A stretch of DNA of 64,000 bases from Streptomyces luteolifulvus (GCF_008806595.1 NZ_VZRB01000007.1:279312-343311), one strand, 5' to 3'; numbered from the stretch's first letter, positions 25,865-34,572 are shown. A program made the numbers and translations. The notes: generated by a model from the sequence alone, not told the origin.

Positions 25865-26809
25865 GTGAGACATGTCATCGCCCTCGACGTGGGCGGCACC
25901 GGGATGAAGGCCGCTCTGGCAGGACCCCACGGCGAGCTGCTGCACCAGGCCCGCCGCGCCACCGGGCGCGAGCGCGGACCCGACGCGGTCGTCGAGGCCG
26001 TCCTCGGCTTCGCCGCCGAGCTCAGCGCGTACGGCGCCGAGCACTTCGGCGAGCACGCGGCCGCCGCCGGCGTCGCCGTCCCCGGCATCGTCGACGCCGA
26101 ACGGGGCATCGCCGCCTACTCGGCCAACCTGGGCTGGCGGGACGTACCGCTGCGCGATCTGCTCGCCGAGCGGCTCGGCGGCGTCCCGGTCGCCCTGGGC
26201 CACGATGTGCGCACCGGCGGTCTCGCCGAGGGCCGGATCGGCGCCGGCCAGGGCGCCGACCGCTTTCTGTTCGTGCCGCTGGGCACCGGCATCGCGGGCG
26301 CCATCGGCATCGGCGGCCGGGTGGAGGCGGGCGCGCACGGCTTCGCGGGCGAGATCGGCCATGTGGTCGTACGACCCGGGGGCACCCCCTGTCCGTGCGG
26401 GCAGCGCGGCTGCCTCGAGCGGTACGCGTCCGCGGCGGCGGTGAGCCAGGCGTGGGCCGAGGCGGGCGGAGGTCCGGGCGCGGACGCGGCGGACTGCGCG
26501 AAGGCCGTCGAGTGCGGCGATCCCCACGCCGTACGGGTGTGGCAGGACGCCGTCGACGCGCTCGCCGACGGACTGGTCACCGCGCTCACCCTGCTGGACC
26601 CCGGCACCCTCATCATCGGTGGCGGGCTCGCCGAGGCGGGGGAAACCTTGTTCACACCGCTGCGGGACGCCGTCCGGCGGAGGGTCACGTTCCAGAAGCT
26701 GCCGTCCATCGTCCCCGCGGCGCTGGGAGACAGGGCCGGCTGCCTGGGCGCGGGGCTCATGGCCTGGGATCTCCTCGACAACACGGACCGTTTGGAGGTA
26801 ACCACCTGA
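25865..26809 (+). CDS. nagK: N-acetylglucosamine kinase (ROK family)
   Basis: The 314-residue product phosphorylates GlcNAc (or a related hexosamine) with ATP in the cytoplasm. ROK features are the ATP loop ALDVGGTGMKAAL near residue 5, VPLGTGIAGAIGIGG near 137, AHGFAGEIGHVVV near 155, and the zinc motif CPCGQRGCLERYAS near 176. The GTG at 25865 lacks a clear ribosome site close by. Its stop shares one base with the nagA start, so the two form an operon. The GlcNAc assignment rests on nagA downstream and the dre sites upstream. Confidence 0.9.
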   Translation: MRHVIALDVGGTGMKAALAGPHGELLHQARRATGRERGPDAVVEAVLGFAAELSAYGAEHFGEHAAAAGVAVPGIVDAERGIAAYSANLGWRDVPLRDLLAERLGGVPVALGHDVRTGGLAEGRIGAGQGADRFLFVPLGTGIAGAIGIGGRVEAGAHGFAGEIGHVVVRPGGTPCPCGQRGCLERYASAAAVSQAWAEAGGGPGADAADCAKAVECGDPHAVRVWQDAVDALADGLVTALTLLDPGTLIIGGGLAEAGETLFTPLRDAVRRRVTFQKLPSIVPAALGDRAGCLGAGLMAWDLLDNTDRLEVTT

Positions 26810-27960
26810 TGGCAACCGACCCGCGGCCGACGATCCTCACCGGTGCTCAGGTGGTCCTCCCGACGGGAACCGTCCCCGACGGCCAGGTAGTCGTCGACGG
26901 CACGAAGATCGTCGGCTCGGCGCCCCCCGACGCCCAGGTGATCGACCTCCGAGGCCACTGGGTGGTCCCGGGATTCATCGACATCCACAACCACGGCGGA
27001 GGCGGAGCCTCCTTCTCCGGCTCCGCCGAGGACATCCTCACCGCGCTGCGCACCCACCGGCTGCACGGCACCACCACCCTGGTCGCCTCCACCGTCACCG
27101 ACGACATGGACTTCCTGGTCAGACAGGCGGGGCTGCTGTCCGAGCTGGCGGAGCAGGGCGAGATCGCCGGCATCCACTTCGAGGGCCCGTTCATCTCGCC
27201 GTGCCGCAAGGGCGCGCACTCCGAGGAGCTGCTGCGGGACCCGGACCCGGCGGAGGTCCGCAAACTGATCGAGGCGGCGCGCGGCCGGGCCAGGATGGTC
27301 ACGCTCGCCACCGAACTCCCCGGTGGCATCGACTCCGTACGGCTGCTCGCGGAGCACGGGGTGATCGCGGCGATCGGGCACACGGACGCGACGTACGAGC
27401 AGACGGTGGAGGCGATCGACGCGGGCGCGACGGTCGCGACGCACCTGTTCAACGCGATGCCCGCCCTCGGCCACCGCTCCCCCGGTCCGATCGCGGCCCT
27501 CCTGGAGGACGAACGCGTCACGGTCGAGCTCATCAACGACGGCACGCATCTGCACCCGGCCTCCCTCCAGCTGGCGTTCCATCACGCGGGCGCGGGCCGG
27601 GTCGCGTTCATCACGGACGCGATGGACGCGGCCGGCATCGGCGACGGCCGCTACATGCTCGGCCCGCTGGAGGTCGAGGTCAGCGAGGGCGTGGCGCGTC
27701 TGGTGGAGGGCGGCTCGATCGCGGGCTCGACCCTCACCCTGGACCGCGCCTTCCGGCGGGCGGTCACGGTCGACGGGCTGTCGGTCGAGGACACGGTGAC
27801 CGCGCTGTCGGTCAACCCGGCCAGGCTCCTGGGGATGTACGACAGGGTGGGCTCCCTGGAGCCGGGCAAGGACGCCGACCTGGTGGTCCTGGACGCGAAG
27901 TTCGGCCTCAAGGGCGTGATGCGCCGGGGCGAATGGGTGGTCGATCCCCAACTGACCTGA
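26809..27960 (+). CDS. nagA: N-acetylglucosamine-6-phosphate deacetylase
   Basis: NagA removes the acetyl group from GlcNAc-6-phosphate, giving glucosamine-6-phosphate, the effector of DasR. The 383-residue amidohydrolase has the metal motif VVPGFIDIHNHGGGG near residue 53, IAGIHFEGPFI near 119, HTDATYEQT near 192, ATHLFNAMPALGHR near 210 and the catalytic Asp in FITDAMDAAGIGDG near 264. The ATG follows GGAGGT and overlaps the nagK stop (TGATG). It can also receive GlcNAc-6-phosphate made by MurQ, linking the two recycling modules. Confidence 0.95.
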   Translation: MATDPRPTILTGAQVVLPTGTVPDGQVVVDGTKIVGSAPPDAQVIDLRGHWVVPGFIDIHNHGGGGASFSGSAEDILTALRTHRLHGTTTLVASTVTDDMDFLVRQAGLLSELAEQGEIAGIHFEGPFISPCRKGAHSEELLRDPDPAEVRKLIEAARGRARMVTLATELPGGIDSVRLLAEHGVIAAIGHTDATYEQTVEAIDAGATVATHLFNAMPALGHRSPGPIAALLEDERVTVELINDGTHLHPASLQLAFHHAGAGRVAFITDAMDAAGIGDGRYMLGPLEVEVSEGVARLVEGGSIAGSTLTLDRAFRRAVTVDGLSVEDTVTALSVNPARLLGMYDRVGSLEPGKDADLVVLDAKFGLKGVMRRGEWVVDPQLT

Positions 27961-27976
27961 TCTGTCCGGTCGTACG

Positions 27977-28017
27977 GAGACGGTGGCCGATCCCGCCCCT
28001 GGGCGGACCGCCGTCTC
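27977..28017 (+). terminator. Probable terminator of nagKA
   Basis: Outer arms GAGACGG and CCGTCTC flank an inner CCGCCC-CT-GGGCGG stem, and a short T run follows, 17 bp after the nagA stop. The next gene begins at 28082. Confidence 0.55.
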
Positions 28018-28081
28018 TTTGGCATGATCGGGCCTCCGGACAAGACGCCAAGCGCCTGCACATCGGGGGAGGTCGGCCCAC

Positions 28082-29011
28082 GTGATCCTCACGGTCACGC
28101 TGAACACCGCTCTCGACATCACCTATCGCGTGCCCGCCCTGCGGACGCATGCCGCGCACCGGGTCTCCGAGGTGACCGAACGCCCCGGCGGCAAGGGCCT
28201 GAACGTGGCCCGGGTCCTGGCGGCCCTGGGCCACGAGGTCACGGTCACCGGCTTCACGGGCGGCGCCACCGGGCGTGTCGTGCAGGAGCAGCTCTCGGCC
28301 GTGGCGGGGGTGGTGGATGCGCTCGTCCCGGTCGCCGGCGCGACCCGGCGCACGATCGCCGTCGTGGACGACCGCACGGGCGACACGACCCAGCTCAACG
28401 AACCGGGGCCGACGGTCACTTCGGCCGAGTGGGCCGCCTTCCAGGAGGTGTACGGGGAGCTGCTTCCGTCCGTGTCGGCGGTGGCGCTGTGCGGCAGCCT
28501 CCCTCCGGGGGTGCCGGTCGGGGCGTACGCGGGGCTCATACGGACGGCGCGGGCCGCCGGTGTGCCCGTGCTGCTGGACACCAGCGGCGAGCCGCTGCGC
28601 CGCGGGGTGGCGGCCCGGCCCGACGTGGTGAAGCCGAACACCGAGGAACTGGCCGAACTCACCGGCTCCCACGAGCCGGTGCGCGGCGCGATGGACGCCC
28701 GGCGGCGCGGCGCCCACGCGGTGGTCGCCTCCCTGGGCGCCGACGGCCTGTTCGCGGTGACCCCGGAGGGCCGCTGGCGGGCCACCCCGCCCACCCGGGT
28801 CCGGGGCAATCCGACGGGCGCCGGCGACTCGGCGGTCGCGGGCCTGCTGTCGGGCCTGGCCGAGCATCTTCCGTGGCCGGACCGGCTGGCCCGCGCGGTC
28901 GCCCTGTCCACGGCGAGCGTACTGGCGCCGGTGGCGGGCGAGTTCGTCCGCAGCGTGTACGAGGAACTGCTGGACGGGGTCGCGGTGACCGGGGAGGCCA
29001 GTGCGGCGTGA
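28082..29011 (+). CDS. PfkB-family hexose phosphate kinase (1-phosphofructokinase-like)
   Basis: The 309-residue product opens MILTVTLNTALDITYRV and has RPGGKGLNVARVLAALGHEVTVTGF near residue 35 and the catalytic base motif NPTGAGDSAVAGLLSG near 245, all typical of the 1-phosphofructokinase/tagatose-6-phosphate kinase branch. It phosphorylates a sugar phosphate with ATP; the exact sugar is unclear. It follows nagKA after a probable terminator, so it may have its own promoter. A role downstream of amino-sugar catabolism is inferred from context. Confidence 0.85.
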   Translation: MILTVTLNTALDITYRVPALRTHAAHRVSEVTERPGGKGLNVARVLAALGHEVTVTGFTGGATGRVVQEQLSAVAGVVDALVPVAGATRRTIAVVDDRTGDTTQLNEPGPTVTSAEWAAFQEVYGELLPSVSAVALCGSLPPGVPVGAYAGLIRTARAAGVPVLLDTSGEPLRRGVAARPDVVKPNTEELAELTGSHEPVRGAMDARRRGAHAVVASLGADGLFAVTPEGRWRATPPTRVRGNPTGAGDSAVAGLLSGLAEHLPWPDRLARAVALSTASVLAPVAGEFVRSVYEELLDGVAVTGEASAA

Positions 29012-29056
29012 CCAGGGCCTGTCGTTTGGATCAGCCCGGCGTCGCGGGGTCTGGCC

Positions 29057-30010
29057 CTAGGAGTCGACCCAGCCGCTGACGAGCCACATCTGGTCGATGA
29101 GGGCGTCGCACTGGTTGCCCTGCTCGCACGAGATCTTGATCGTGTTCGTGCCCTTGTTGAGCTGGATGTAGTTGTAGGTCTTCGTCCAGCCCTTCTCGTA
29201 GTCGCCCTCGTCGGCGTTCGCCCAGTTCTTCAGGTCGACGCCCGTGTTGGAGGGCGTGCCGTTGACCGTGAGCGTGGCGTTGGCGTCCTTGCCGGGGACG
29301 CTGTAGCCGACGTACACGCTGTACTTGCCGCTCTTCGGGATCCCGCTGACGTTCCAAGTGACCGACGCGCCCGCCTGGTTGAAGCCGGTCACATAGACGC
29401 CGCCGTCGGCCTTCGCGCCCTTGATGTCGGATGCGGTGGCGGCGCCGCCGCCGAGGAGCAGGGCCTTTGCGTCGATCGTCGGGAGGTCTTCCTCGGCCGC
29501 CTCGCTGTTGCTGTTCGACGGGCTCGGCTGCGCGCTCTTCGACGTGGTCGGCTTGGACGACGCCCCGTTGTCACCACCCGCGGTGTCGTCCTCCGTGTTG
29601 CCGTTCACGATCGCCACGGTGATGCCGATGACGACCGCGGCGACCACGGCGATCGCGCCGATCAGCAGGCCCTTGGTGTTGGGGCCGCGGCCCCGGCCGC
29701 CCCCGCCGCCGCCCGCGGGCATCGGCTGCTGGGTGGTGGGGGCGCCGCCCGGGAGGGTCTCGGGCGCGGCATAGTGGGCGTTCGGCTGACCGTACGCACC
29801 CTGCTGCGGCACCGCCGACTGGCTGTGCTGCGCGGTCGGCGCCGTCTGCCCGTACTGCCGCTGGCCGACCGCGCGCACCCGGTTGACGGCGTTCGGGTAG
29901 CCGTAGCCTCCGGAGGGCGGCTGCGCCCCGTTGGCCTGCCCGTCGGCGTAGAGGTAGCCGAACGGGTCGTCGTCCTCGGGCGTGGTCGCGCCGTTGTTGC
30001 CGGACGTCAT
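29057..30010 (-). CDS. Membrane-anchored protein with C-terminal carbohydrate-binding module
   Basis: The 317-residue product has a cytoplasmic Pro/Gly/Gln-rich N-terminus (1-110), one membrane helix (about 114-135), a Ser/Thr/Pro-rich linker, and a C-terminal beta-sandwich of the CBM35/CBM6-like type (about 185-317). The sandwich contains VTWNVSGIPKSGKYSVYVGYSVPG and LNKGTNTIKI. The binding module lies outside the cell and ends with a Cys pair (SCEQGNQC) that may form a disulfide. No catalytic domain is fused, so it may tether cell-wall or environmental glycans. The linker is typical of Streptomyces membrane-anchored surface proteins. Confidence 0.75.
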   Translation of the reverse strand: MTSGNNGATTPEDDDPFGYLYADGQANGAQPPSGGYGYPNAVNRVRAVGQRQYGQTAPTAQHSQSAVPQQGAYGQPNAHYAAPETLPGGAPTTQQPMPAGGGGGGRGRGPNTKGLLIGAIAVVAAVVIGITVAIVNGNTEDDTAGGDNGASSKPTTSKSAQPSPSNSNSEAAEEDLPTIDAKALLLGGGAATASDIKGAKADGGVYVTGFNQAGASVTWNVSGIPKSGKYSVYVGYSVPGKDANATLTVNGTPSNTGVDLKNWANADEGDYEKGWTKTYNYIQLNKGTNTIKISCEQGNQCDALIDQMWLVSGWVDS

Positions 30011-30132
30011 CCCTTGGTACTCCTCGAACAGGTGCGGGTCGGATGCGATGCGTGTGGTCAGAATGGCGAGCCTACCCGCTCCTGACCGCCCAAACGGGTG
30101 ACTCGGATCGCATCAGCTCGCTGACCTGGGAA

Positions 30133-31785
30133 TCATCCCGCGCGTCTGTGCTGTTTGGGACGAGATCGTTTCTCTATGTACATGCGTTCGTCGGCTGACT
30201 TCAGCACTTCGTCCGCCGTCATCCCGCAGTGCGCCCAGCCGATGCCGAAGCTGGCACCGACCCGAACGGCCCGGCCCTCCGCGCGTATCGGCTGGATGAT
30301 CTCGTTACGCAGGCGTACGGCGAGGTCCTGGGCGTCGGCCTTGCCGAGCCCGTCGGCGAGGATCACGAACTCGTCGCCGCCGAGCCGGGCCACGGTGTCG
30401 CCGTCGCGCACCCCGTGCGTCAGCCGCCGGGCGACCTCGATGAGGACCGCGTCACCGGCGTTGTGCCCGAACCGGTCGTTGATCGACTTGAAGCCGTCGA
30501 GATCGCAGAAGAGGACGGCGAGCCCCTTGGTGCCGTCGTCGCGCTCGCCCTCGGGGGCGATGGTGTGCACATGGTGGTCGAAGGCGTCGAAGGCCTCCGC
30601 CCCCGGGCGGAAGTCGAAACCGTGGCCGCCGACGTCGTAGACGGGGTGTCCGTAAGCGGCGTCCAGGGTCTCCAGGGCGCCGGGGTGGCTGGGACGCGCG
30701 CACAGCCGGGAGGACAGGCGGGAGCGCAGCTCGGCGGAGTTCGGCAGGCCGGTGAGCGAGTCGTGGGAGGCGCGGTGGGCGAGCTGGAGCTCGCGGCGCT
30801 TGCGGTCCTCGATGTCCTCGACGTGGGTGAGCAGGAAGCGCGGGCCGTCGGCGGCGTCCGCGACGACGGAGTTGCGCAGGCTGACCCAGACGTAGGTGCC
30901 GTCCCGGCGGCCGAGCCTGAGCTCCGCGCGCCCTCCCTCGGCGGAGGTCCTCAGCAGCGTGCCGATGTCCTCGGGGTGGACGAGGTCGGAGAAGGAGTAG
31001 CGGCGCATCGCGGAGGCGGGGCGGCCCAGCAGCCGGCACAGGGCGTCGTTGGTGCGCAGGATCCGGCCGTGCTGCTCGCCGCCCATCTCGGCGATGGCCA
31101 TGCCGGAGGGTGCGTACTCGAAGGCCTGCCGGAAGCTCTCCTCGCTGGCACGCAGGGCCTGCTGGTCCCTTTCGAGCCTGACCAGTGCACGCTGCATATT
31201 TGCACGTAGACGCGCGTTGCTGATCGCGATGGCGGCCTGGAACGCATACATCTGAAGCGCTTCACGCCCCCATGCGCCCGGCCGGCGGCCGTTGCGCGGC
31301 CGGTCCACGGACAGCACGCCGATCAGCTCGCCGACGCCGCCGCCCGGCCCGCCCGGCATGTACATCGGCGCGAAGAGCCGGTCGGAGGGGTGCCACTCGT
31401 CCTCGAAGCGGGGCGCGGGACCGTCGGTGTACCACTGCGGTACGTCGTCGTCGTCGAGAACCCAGCCCTCGGTGTGCGGGATGAAGATCAGGTCGCCCCA
31501 CTGCTCACCCATGTTCAGCCGGCGCTCCCAGGACTCGCGGGAGCCGACCCGGCCGGTGATGAGGGCCTCGGCGGCCGGGTTGCCGGAGAAGGCGGCGACC
31601 ACGAGATCGCCGTCCGGGCGGACGAGGTTGACGCACGCCAGCTCGTACCCGAGGGCGGTGATCACGCCGTCCGCCACTGTCTGCAATGTGTCCGCGAGGC
31701 TGCGGGCGGTGTTCATGTCCGCCATGACCTGGTGCAGCTGTCGCAGGGACGCAAGGCGGACGTAGGGCTCCGACTCGGTCTCCAT
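30133..31785 (-). CDS. cdgB: Diguanylate cyclase CdgB (GAF-PAS-GGDEF)
   Basis: The 550-residue protein makes c-di-GMP from two GTP; in Streptomyces this controls development through BldD. It has a GAF domain (about residues 20-200), a PAS-PAC region (about 215-335) and a GGDEF domain (about 340-540). The active site RLGGDEFVIL lies near 466-475. An inhibitory I-site RDGD sits five residues before it, so product feedback is likely. A stretch of about 45 extra residues (rich in His, Asp and Gly) is inserted between SLTGLPNSAEL and LAVLFCDLDGF. Name and family are from recognition of the S. coelicolor orthologue. A perfect Crp-type site lies about 140 bp upstream. Confidence 0.9.
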   Translation of the reverse strand: METESEPYVRLASLRQLHQVMADMNTARSLADTLQTVADGVITALGYELACVNLVRPDGDLVVAAFSGNPAAEALITGRVGSRESWERRLNMGEQWGDLIFIPHTEGWVLDDDDVPQWYTDGPAPRFEDEWHPSDRLFAPMYMPGGPGGGVGELIGVLSVDRPRNGRRPGAWGREALQMYAFQAAIAISNARLRANMQRALVRLERDQQALRASEESFRQAFEYAPSGMAIAEMGGEQHGRILRTNDALCRLLGRPASAMRRYSFSDLVHPEDIGTLLRTSAEGGRAELRLGRRDGTYVWVSLRNSVVADAADGPRFLLTHVEDIEDRKRRELQLAHRASHDSLTGLPNSAELRSRLSSRLCARPSHPGALETLDAAYGHPVYDVGGHGFDFRPGAEAFDAFDHHVHTIAPEGERDDGTKGLAVLFCDLDGFKSINDRFGHNAGDAVLIEVARRLTHGVRDGDTVARLGGDEFVILADGLGKADAQDLAVRLRNEIIQPIRAEGRAVRVGASFGIGWAHCGMTADEVLKSADERMYIEKRSRPKQHRRAG

Positions 31786-31925
31786 GCTCGCCCTCCCCCC
31801 GAGACCTCGCAGCGAATCAAGGGTCCTCTTCGGCGCTTCTTATCGGTGGTGTTCTTGCATCTTCCCCGCCACTGAATCACAGCGCGCTGCCCACTCGGTA
31901 CACAGGGTCAACAATTAATGCCCCT

Positions 31926-31941
31926 TGTGACTCAAGTCACA
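31926..31941. promoter_or_regulatory. Crp-type operator upstream of cdgB
   Basis: TGTGACTCAAGTCACA matches the E. coli Crp consensus TGTGA-N6-TCACA and the Streptomyces Crp pattern GTG-N6-GNCAC exactly. Its GTGA-N6-TCAC core also fits the loose BldD box. It lies between cdgB and the divergent flavin reductase gene. Which regulator binds is unresolved. Confidence 0.6.
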
Positions 31942-32133
31942 GCGAAACATGAACAATTGAGCGGAGTTTCTGCGATTTTCCTGTGCGTTTACTGAACGCA
32001 AACTTTGGGCTGATGTGGAGATGCCCGGAGATGGTCACAGAACGTACGCCCGAGACTACATCGGCGGTCCTAGGTCCGCTCTCGTCCCGGGGTCCGATGC
32101 GGCGCACACGGACCGGAGATTAGCGTTTCCGGC

Positions 32134-32718
32134 GTGCTGAAGACTCCCTCTGCCACGCTCTCCGCCGCCCCGCCCGCCACCGCCGGGCATGCTGAGGGGG
32201 TGAGCAACGACGAGTTCCGCGCCGCCATGTCCCGGCTGGCCGCGGGCGTGGTCCTGGTGACCGCGCAAGAGCCGCCGCTCGACCCCGACGACCCCGACGC
32301 TCCGGGCGGCGAGGACGTCGGTATGACGGCCACAGCGTTCATGTCGGTCTCCCTCGACCCGCCGTTGGTGCTGGTCAGCCTGCGTGAGGGCGCCCGCATG
32401 GACGACCTGCTCGACGAGCAGCCCCATTGGGCCGTCTCCGTCCTCTCCGAGAGCCAGCGGCACATCGCCGGCCGCTTCGCGATGAAGGGCCGCATCAGCG
32501 ACCGGCTGCTGTTCGAGGACATCCCGTACGTACGCGGCGAGGTGTCCGGCGCTCCCCTGGTGGCCGGCGCCCTGGCCATCCTGGAGTGCCGCACCGAGCA
32601 GCGGGTCCCGGCCGGGGACCACACGCTGGTGATCGGCCGTGTCCTGACGGCCCGGGTACCGAGCGCGGACGGCGGGCCGCTGATGTACTTCCGGGGCCGT
32701 TACCGGCAGTTGGGGTGA
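32134..32718 (+). CDS. Flavin reductase-like FMN-binding protein
   Basis: The 194-residue split-barrel protein has the flavin reductase pattern FRAAMSRLAAGVVLVTAQ, VGMTATAFMSVSLDPPLVLVSL near residue 62, and the C-terminal HTLVIGRVLTARV...PLMYFRGRYRQL. Members reduce free FMN or FAD with NAD(P)H, often for a partner monooxygenase; none is adjacent here. The GTG at 32134 lies about 12 bp after a TTAGCG-like -10, so the message may be leaderless. GTG 32200 (VSNDEFRAAM) is an alternative start closer to the homologous region. Confidence 0.8.
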   Translation: MLKTPSATLSAAPPATAGHAEGVSNDEFRAAMSRLAAGVVLVTAQEPPLDPDDPDAPGGEDVGMTATAFMSVSLDPPLVLVSLREGARMDDLLDEQPHWAVSVLSESQRHIAGRFAMKGRISDRLLFEDIPYVRGEVSGAPLVAGALAILECRTEQRVPAGDHTLVIGRVLTARVPSADGGPLMYFRGRYRQLG

Positions 32719-32767
32719 GCGGGAATTCCGTGGCCCACCGCGAAATTGCCCGCCCGGGGTTGCCGGC

Positions 32768-33085
32768 GTGACGAAACCCATGCCGCGCCTCGAAGTAATC
32801 ACCCCCGCAAATGTGGATGCCGCCATCGGCATCCGGGTCCGTTCCGACCAGGAACACGCGGTCGAGCCGGTCGCGGTGTCCCTTGCGGAGGCGTACATCC
32901 GCCCGCCGGCGTCGCCTGACGCCGGCGCCTGAACATCGCGGCGGACGAACGGGGCCGCGGCTACGGCCGCTTCGCCGTCGAGTCCGTGGCCACGGAGATC
33001 TGCCGCCGGGGCGGCACGGAGCTCCACGTCACCTGGCACCCCGGCCCGCCCGGCCCGACCGGCCCGGAGGGCTTCTCCTCTGCTG
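32768..33085 (+). pseudogene. GNAT acetyltransferase remnant
   Basis: The 5' part encodes a GNAT N-terminus (VTKPMPRLEVITPANVDAAIGIRVR...) that stops at 32932. From 32929 another frame continues with the acetyl-CoA region LNIAADERGRGYGRFAVESVATEICRRGG and a decayed tail. The central beta strands are missing, so an internal deletion with frameshift is likely. A perfect 9-bp palindrome, GCCGGCGTC-GCCT-GACGCCGGC (32905-32926), sits at the junction. The 3' end runs into the convergent sigma factor gene. Confidence 0.7.
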
Positions 33086-33922
33086 GATCAGCGTCACATC
33101 AAGGCGTGACAAGTGTGCGGGGTCCGTCACGATGTCGATCACGGCGATGCGGTCGCGGGCGAAGGTGAAGGTCAGGGCCCGCTCCACGCGGCCGTCGGAC
33201 AGCACCGCGAGGCCCGTCGCGCCGTCGACCAGGGCGGGGTGCGCGACCAGGGCAAGGTGGGCGAAGGCTGTCGCGCCGGACGCCACCGCCGCCGCGCCCG
33301 TGGTCACCCCGGCCTCGCTGCGGGCCACCACGTCCGGGTCGAGGACGTCCAGCAGCCCGTCGAAGTCGCCCTCCCGCGCCGCCGCCAGGAACGCCTCGAC
33401 GACCTCCCGCTGCCGGTCCCGCCCGGCGTCCGGCGCCTCGGCGCCCCGCACCCGGCGCCGCGCCCGGCTGGCCAGTTGCCGTGTCGCCTCCGGCGACCGC
33501 CCGAGGATCGTCGCGATCTCCTCGTACGGCACCGCGAACATGTCGTGCAGCACGAACGACAGCCGTTCGGCGGGGCTCAGCGTGTCCAGGACGACCAGCA
33601 GCGCGACGCCCACCGAGTCGGCGAGCAGCGCATCCTGCTCGGGGCCGGCGGCCGCGGACGGCAGGGGTGGGGTGGTGTCCAGGGGCTCCTCGGCACGGCT
33701 TCTGCGCGAGCGCAGCATGTCCAGGCAGACCCGGCCGACCACGGTCGTCAGCCAGCCCCCGAGGTTCTCCACCTGCCGGATGTCGGTGCGGTTCAGCCGG
33801 ATCCAGGCCTCCTGGACGGCGTCGTCGGCCTCGGCGAGCGAGCCCAGCATCCGGTGCGCCACGGCACGCAGATGGCCCCGGTGGGCTTCGAAGCGCCGGG
33901 CCAGGAAGTCGTTCTCACTCAT
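33029..33922 (-). CDS. ECF RNA polymerase sigma factor with SnoaL-like C-terminus (SigJ/ECF41 type)
   Basis: The 297-residue product has sigma region 2 (HRGHLRAVAHRMLGSLAEADDAVQEAWIRLNR, about residues 17-48) and region 4 (LDTLSPAERLSFVLHDMFAVPYEEIATILGRSPEATRQLASRARRRV, about 110-160). A SnoaL-like extension (about 175-285) follows, as in ECF41 sigma factors where it regulates activity. The conserved NPDKL-type motif near the end appears as DPAHL. No anti-sigma gene is adjacent, as usual for this group. The ATG at 33922 has GAGGGG upstream. The C-terminal tail (SPPGRSGRAGRGAR) overlaps the GNAT remnant. Confidence 0.85.
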   Translation of the reverse strand: MSENDFLARRFEAHRGHLRAVAHRMLGSLAEADDAVQEAWIRLNRTDIRQVENLGGWLTTVVGRVCLDMLRSRRSRAEEPLDTTPPLPSAAAGPEQDALLADSVGVALLVVLDTLSPAERLSFVLHDMFAVPYEEIATILGRSPEATRQLASRARRRVRGAEAPDAGRDRQREVVEAFLAAAREGDFDGLLDVLDPDVVARSEAGVTTGAAAVASGATAFAHLALVAHPALVDGATGLAVLSDGRVERALTFTFARDRIAVIDIVTDPAHLSRLDVTLIQQRRSPPGRSGRAGRGAR

Positions 33923-34009
33923 CGGGGTCACCCCTCGTCGCGGTCCACCGTCACTCGACTGACGGATCCCGCGCCGGGGATGTGACGCGGGGACCGGCGC
34001 CCGCGCTGA

Positions 34010-34444
34010 TCACCAGTCCCGCCCGGACCGCCCCCGCTTGGTCTCCGAGCGCTGCTTCTTCTCCCGCAGCCGGCGCTCGTTGATCCCCCGGGGGATGCGC
34101 GTCGGTCTGCGGGGCTTCGGCGGTGGGGCGGTCGCCTCGGCGAGCAGGGCGGCCAGGCGCACCGCGGCGGTCTCGCGGTTGCGCCACTGGGAGCGGTGCT
34201 CGGAGGCGCGGACGGTGACGACCCCGTCGACCAGCCGCCCGGCCAGCCGCTCCAGCGCCCGCTGCTTCCACACCTCGGGCAGCGCCTCGGTCTTCGCGAG
34301 GTCGAAGCGCAGTTCCACCTGGGAGTCGCTGGTGTTGACGTGCTGCCCGCCCGGCCCGGACGACCGCGAGAAACGCCACATGAGCTCGGCCTCGGGCAAG
34401 GAGACGGAGCCGCGGATGACATAGGGACCGGACATGACCTCCAT
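34010..34444 (-). CDS. arfB: ArfB/YaeJ-type peptidyl-tRNA hydrolase (ribosome rescue)
   Basis: The 144-residue product is a short release-factor-like protein. It has the catalytic GGQ in SRSSGPGGQHVNTSDSQVELRF (residues 32-34) and the basic C-terminal tail (PRRPTRIPRGINERRLREKKQRSETKRGRSGRDW) that enters the empty mRNA channel. It frees stalled ribosomes by hydrolysing peptidyl-tRNA without a stop codon. ATG 34444 is used; ATG 34435 (MSGPYVIRG) is equally plausible and fits homology better. The upstream region faces the terD promoter. Confidence 0.88.
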   Translation of the reverse strand: MEVMSGPYVIRGSVSLPEAELMWRFSRSSGPGGQHVNTSDSQVELRFDLAKTEALPEVWKQRALERLAGRLVDGVVTVRASEHRSQWRNRETAAVRLAALLAEATAPPPKPRRPTRIPRGINERRLREKKQRSETKRGRSGRDW

Positions 34445-34544
34445 GTTCCCGGCTCTGTCCGGTCCACGTCACCCGGTTTTCGTCATCGGGCACCGCCGTC
34501 CGGGTGGGCCCGGGTAAAGAAAGTAAAGACACCTGGAACCTCAC

Positions 34545-34572
34545 CTACCCCTCTCAGCGTTCATAGGGGTAG
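34545..34572 (+). promoter_or_regulatory. Inverted repeat upstream of terD
   Basis: Perfect 8-bp arms CTACCCCT (34545-34552) and AGGGGTAG (34565-34572) are separated by 12 bp, 46 bp before the terD start. It may be an operator or a 5' leader hairpin. No regulator gene is adjacent. Confidence 0.45.

Noticed and set aside
29012..29056. Strong terminator after the PfkB kinase gene
   Set aside because: The short gap holds a CCAGGGCC-like element of a kind I recall as dispersed in Streptomyces, but no stable stem could be drawn with confidence.
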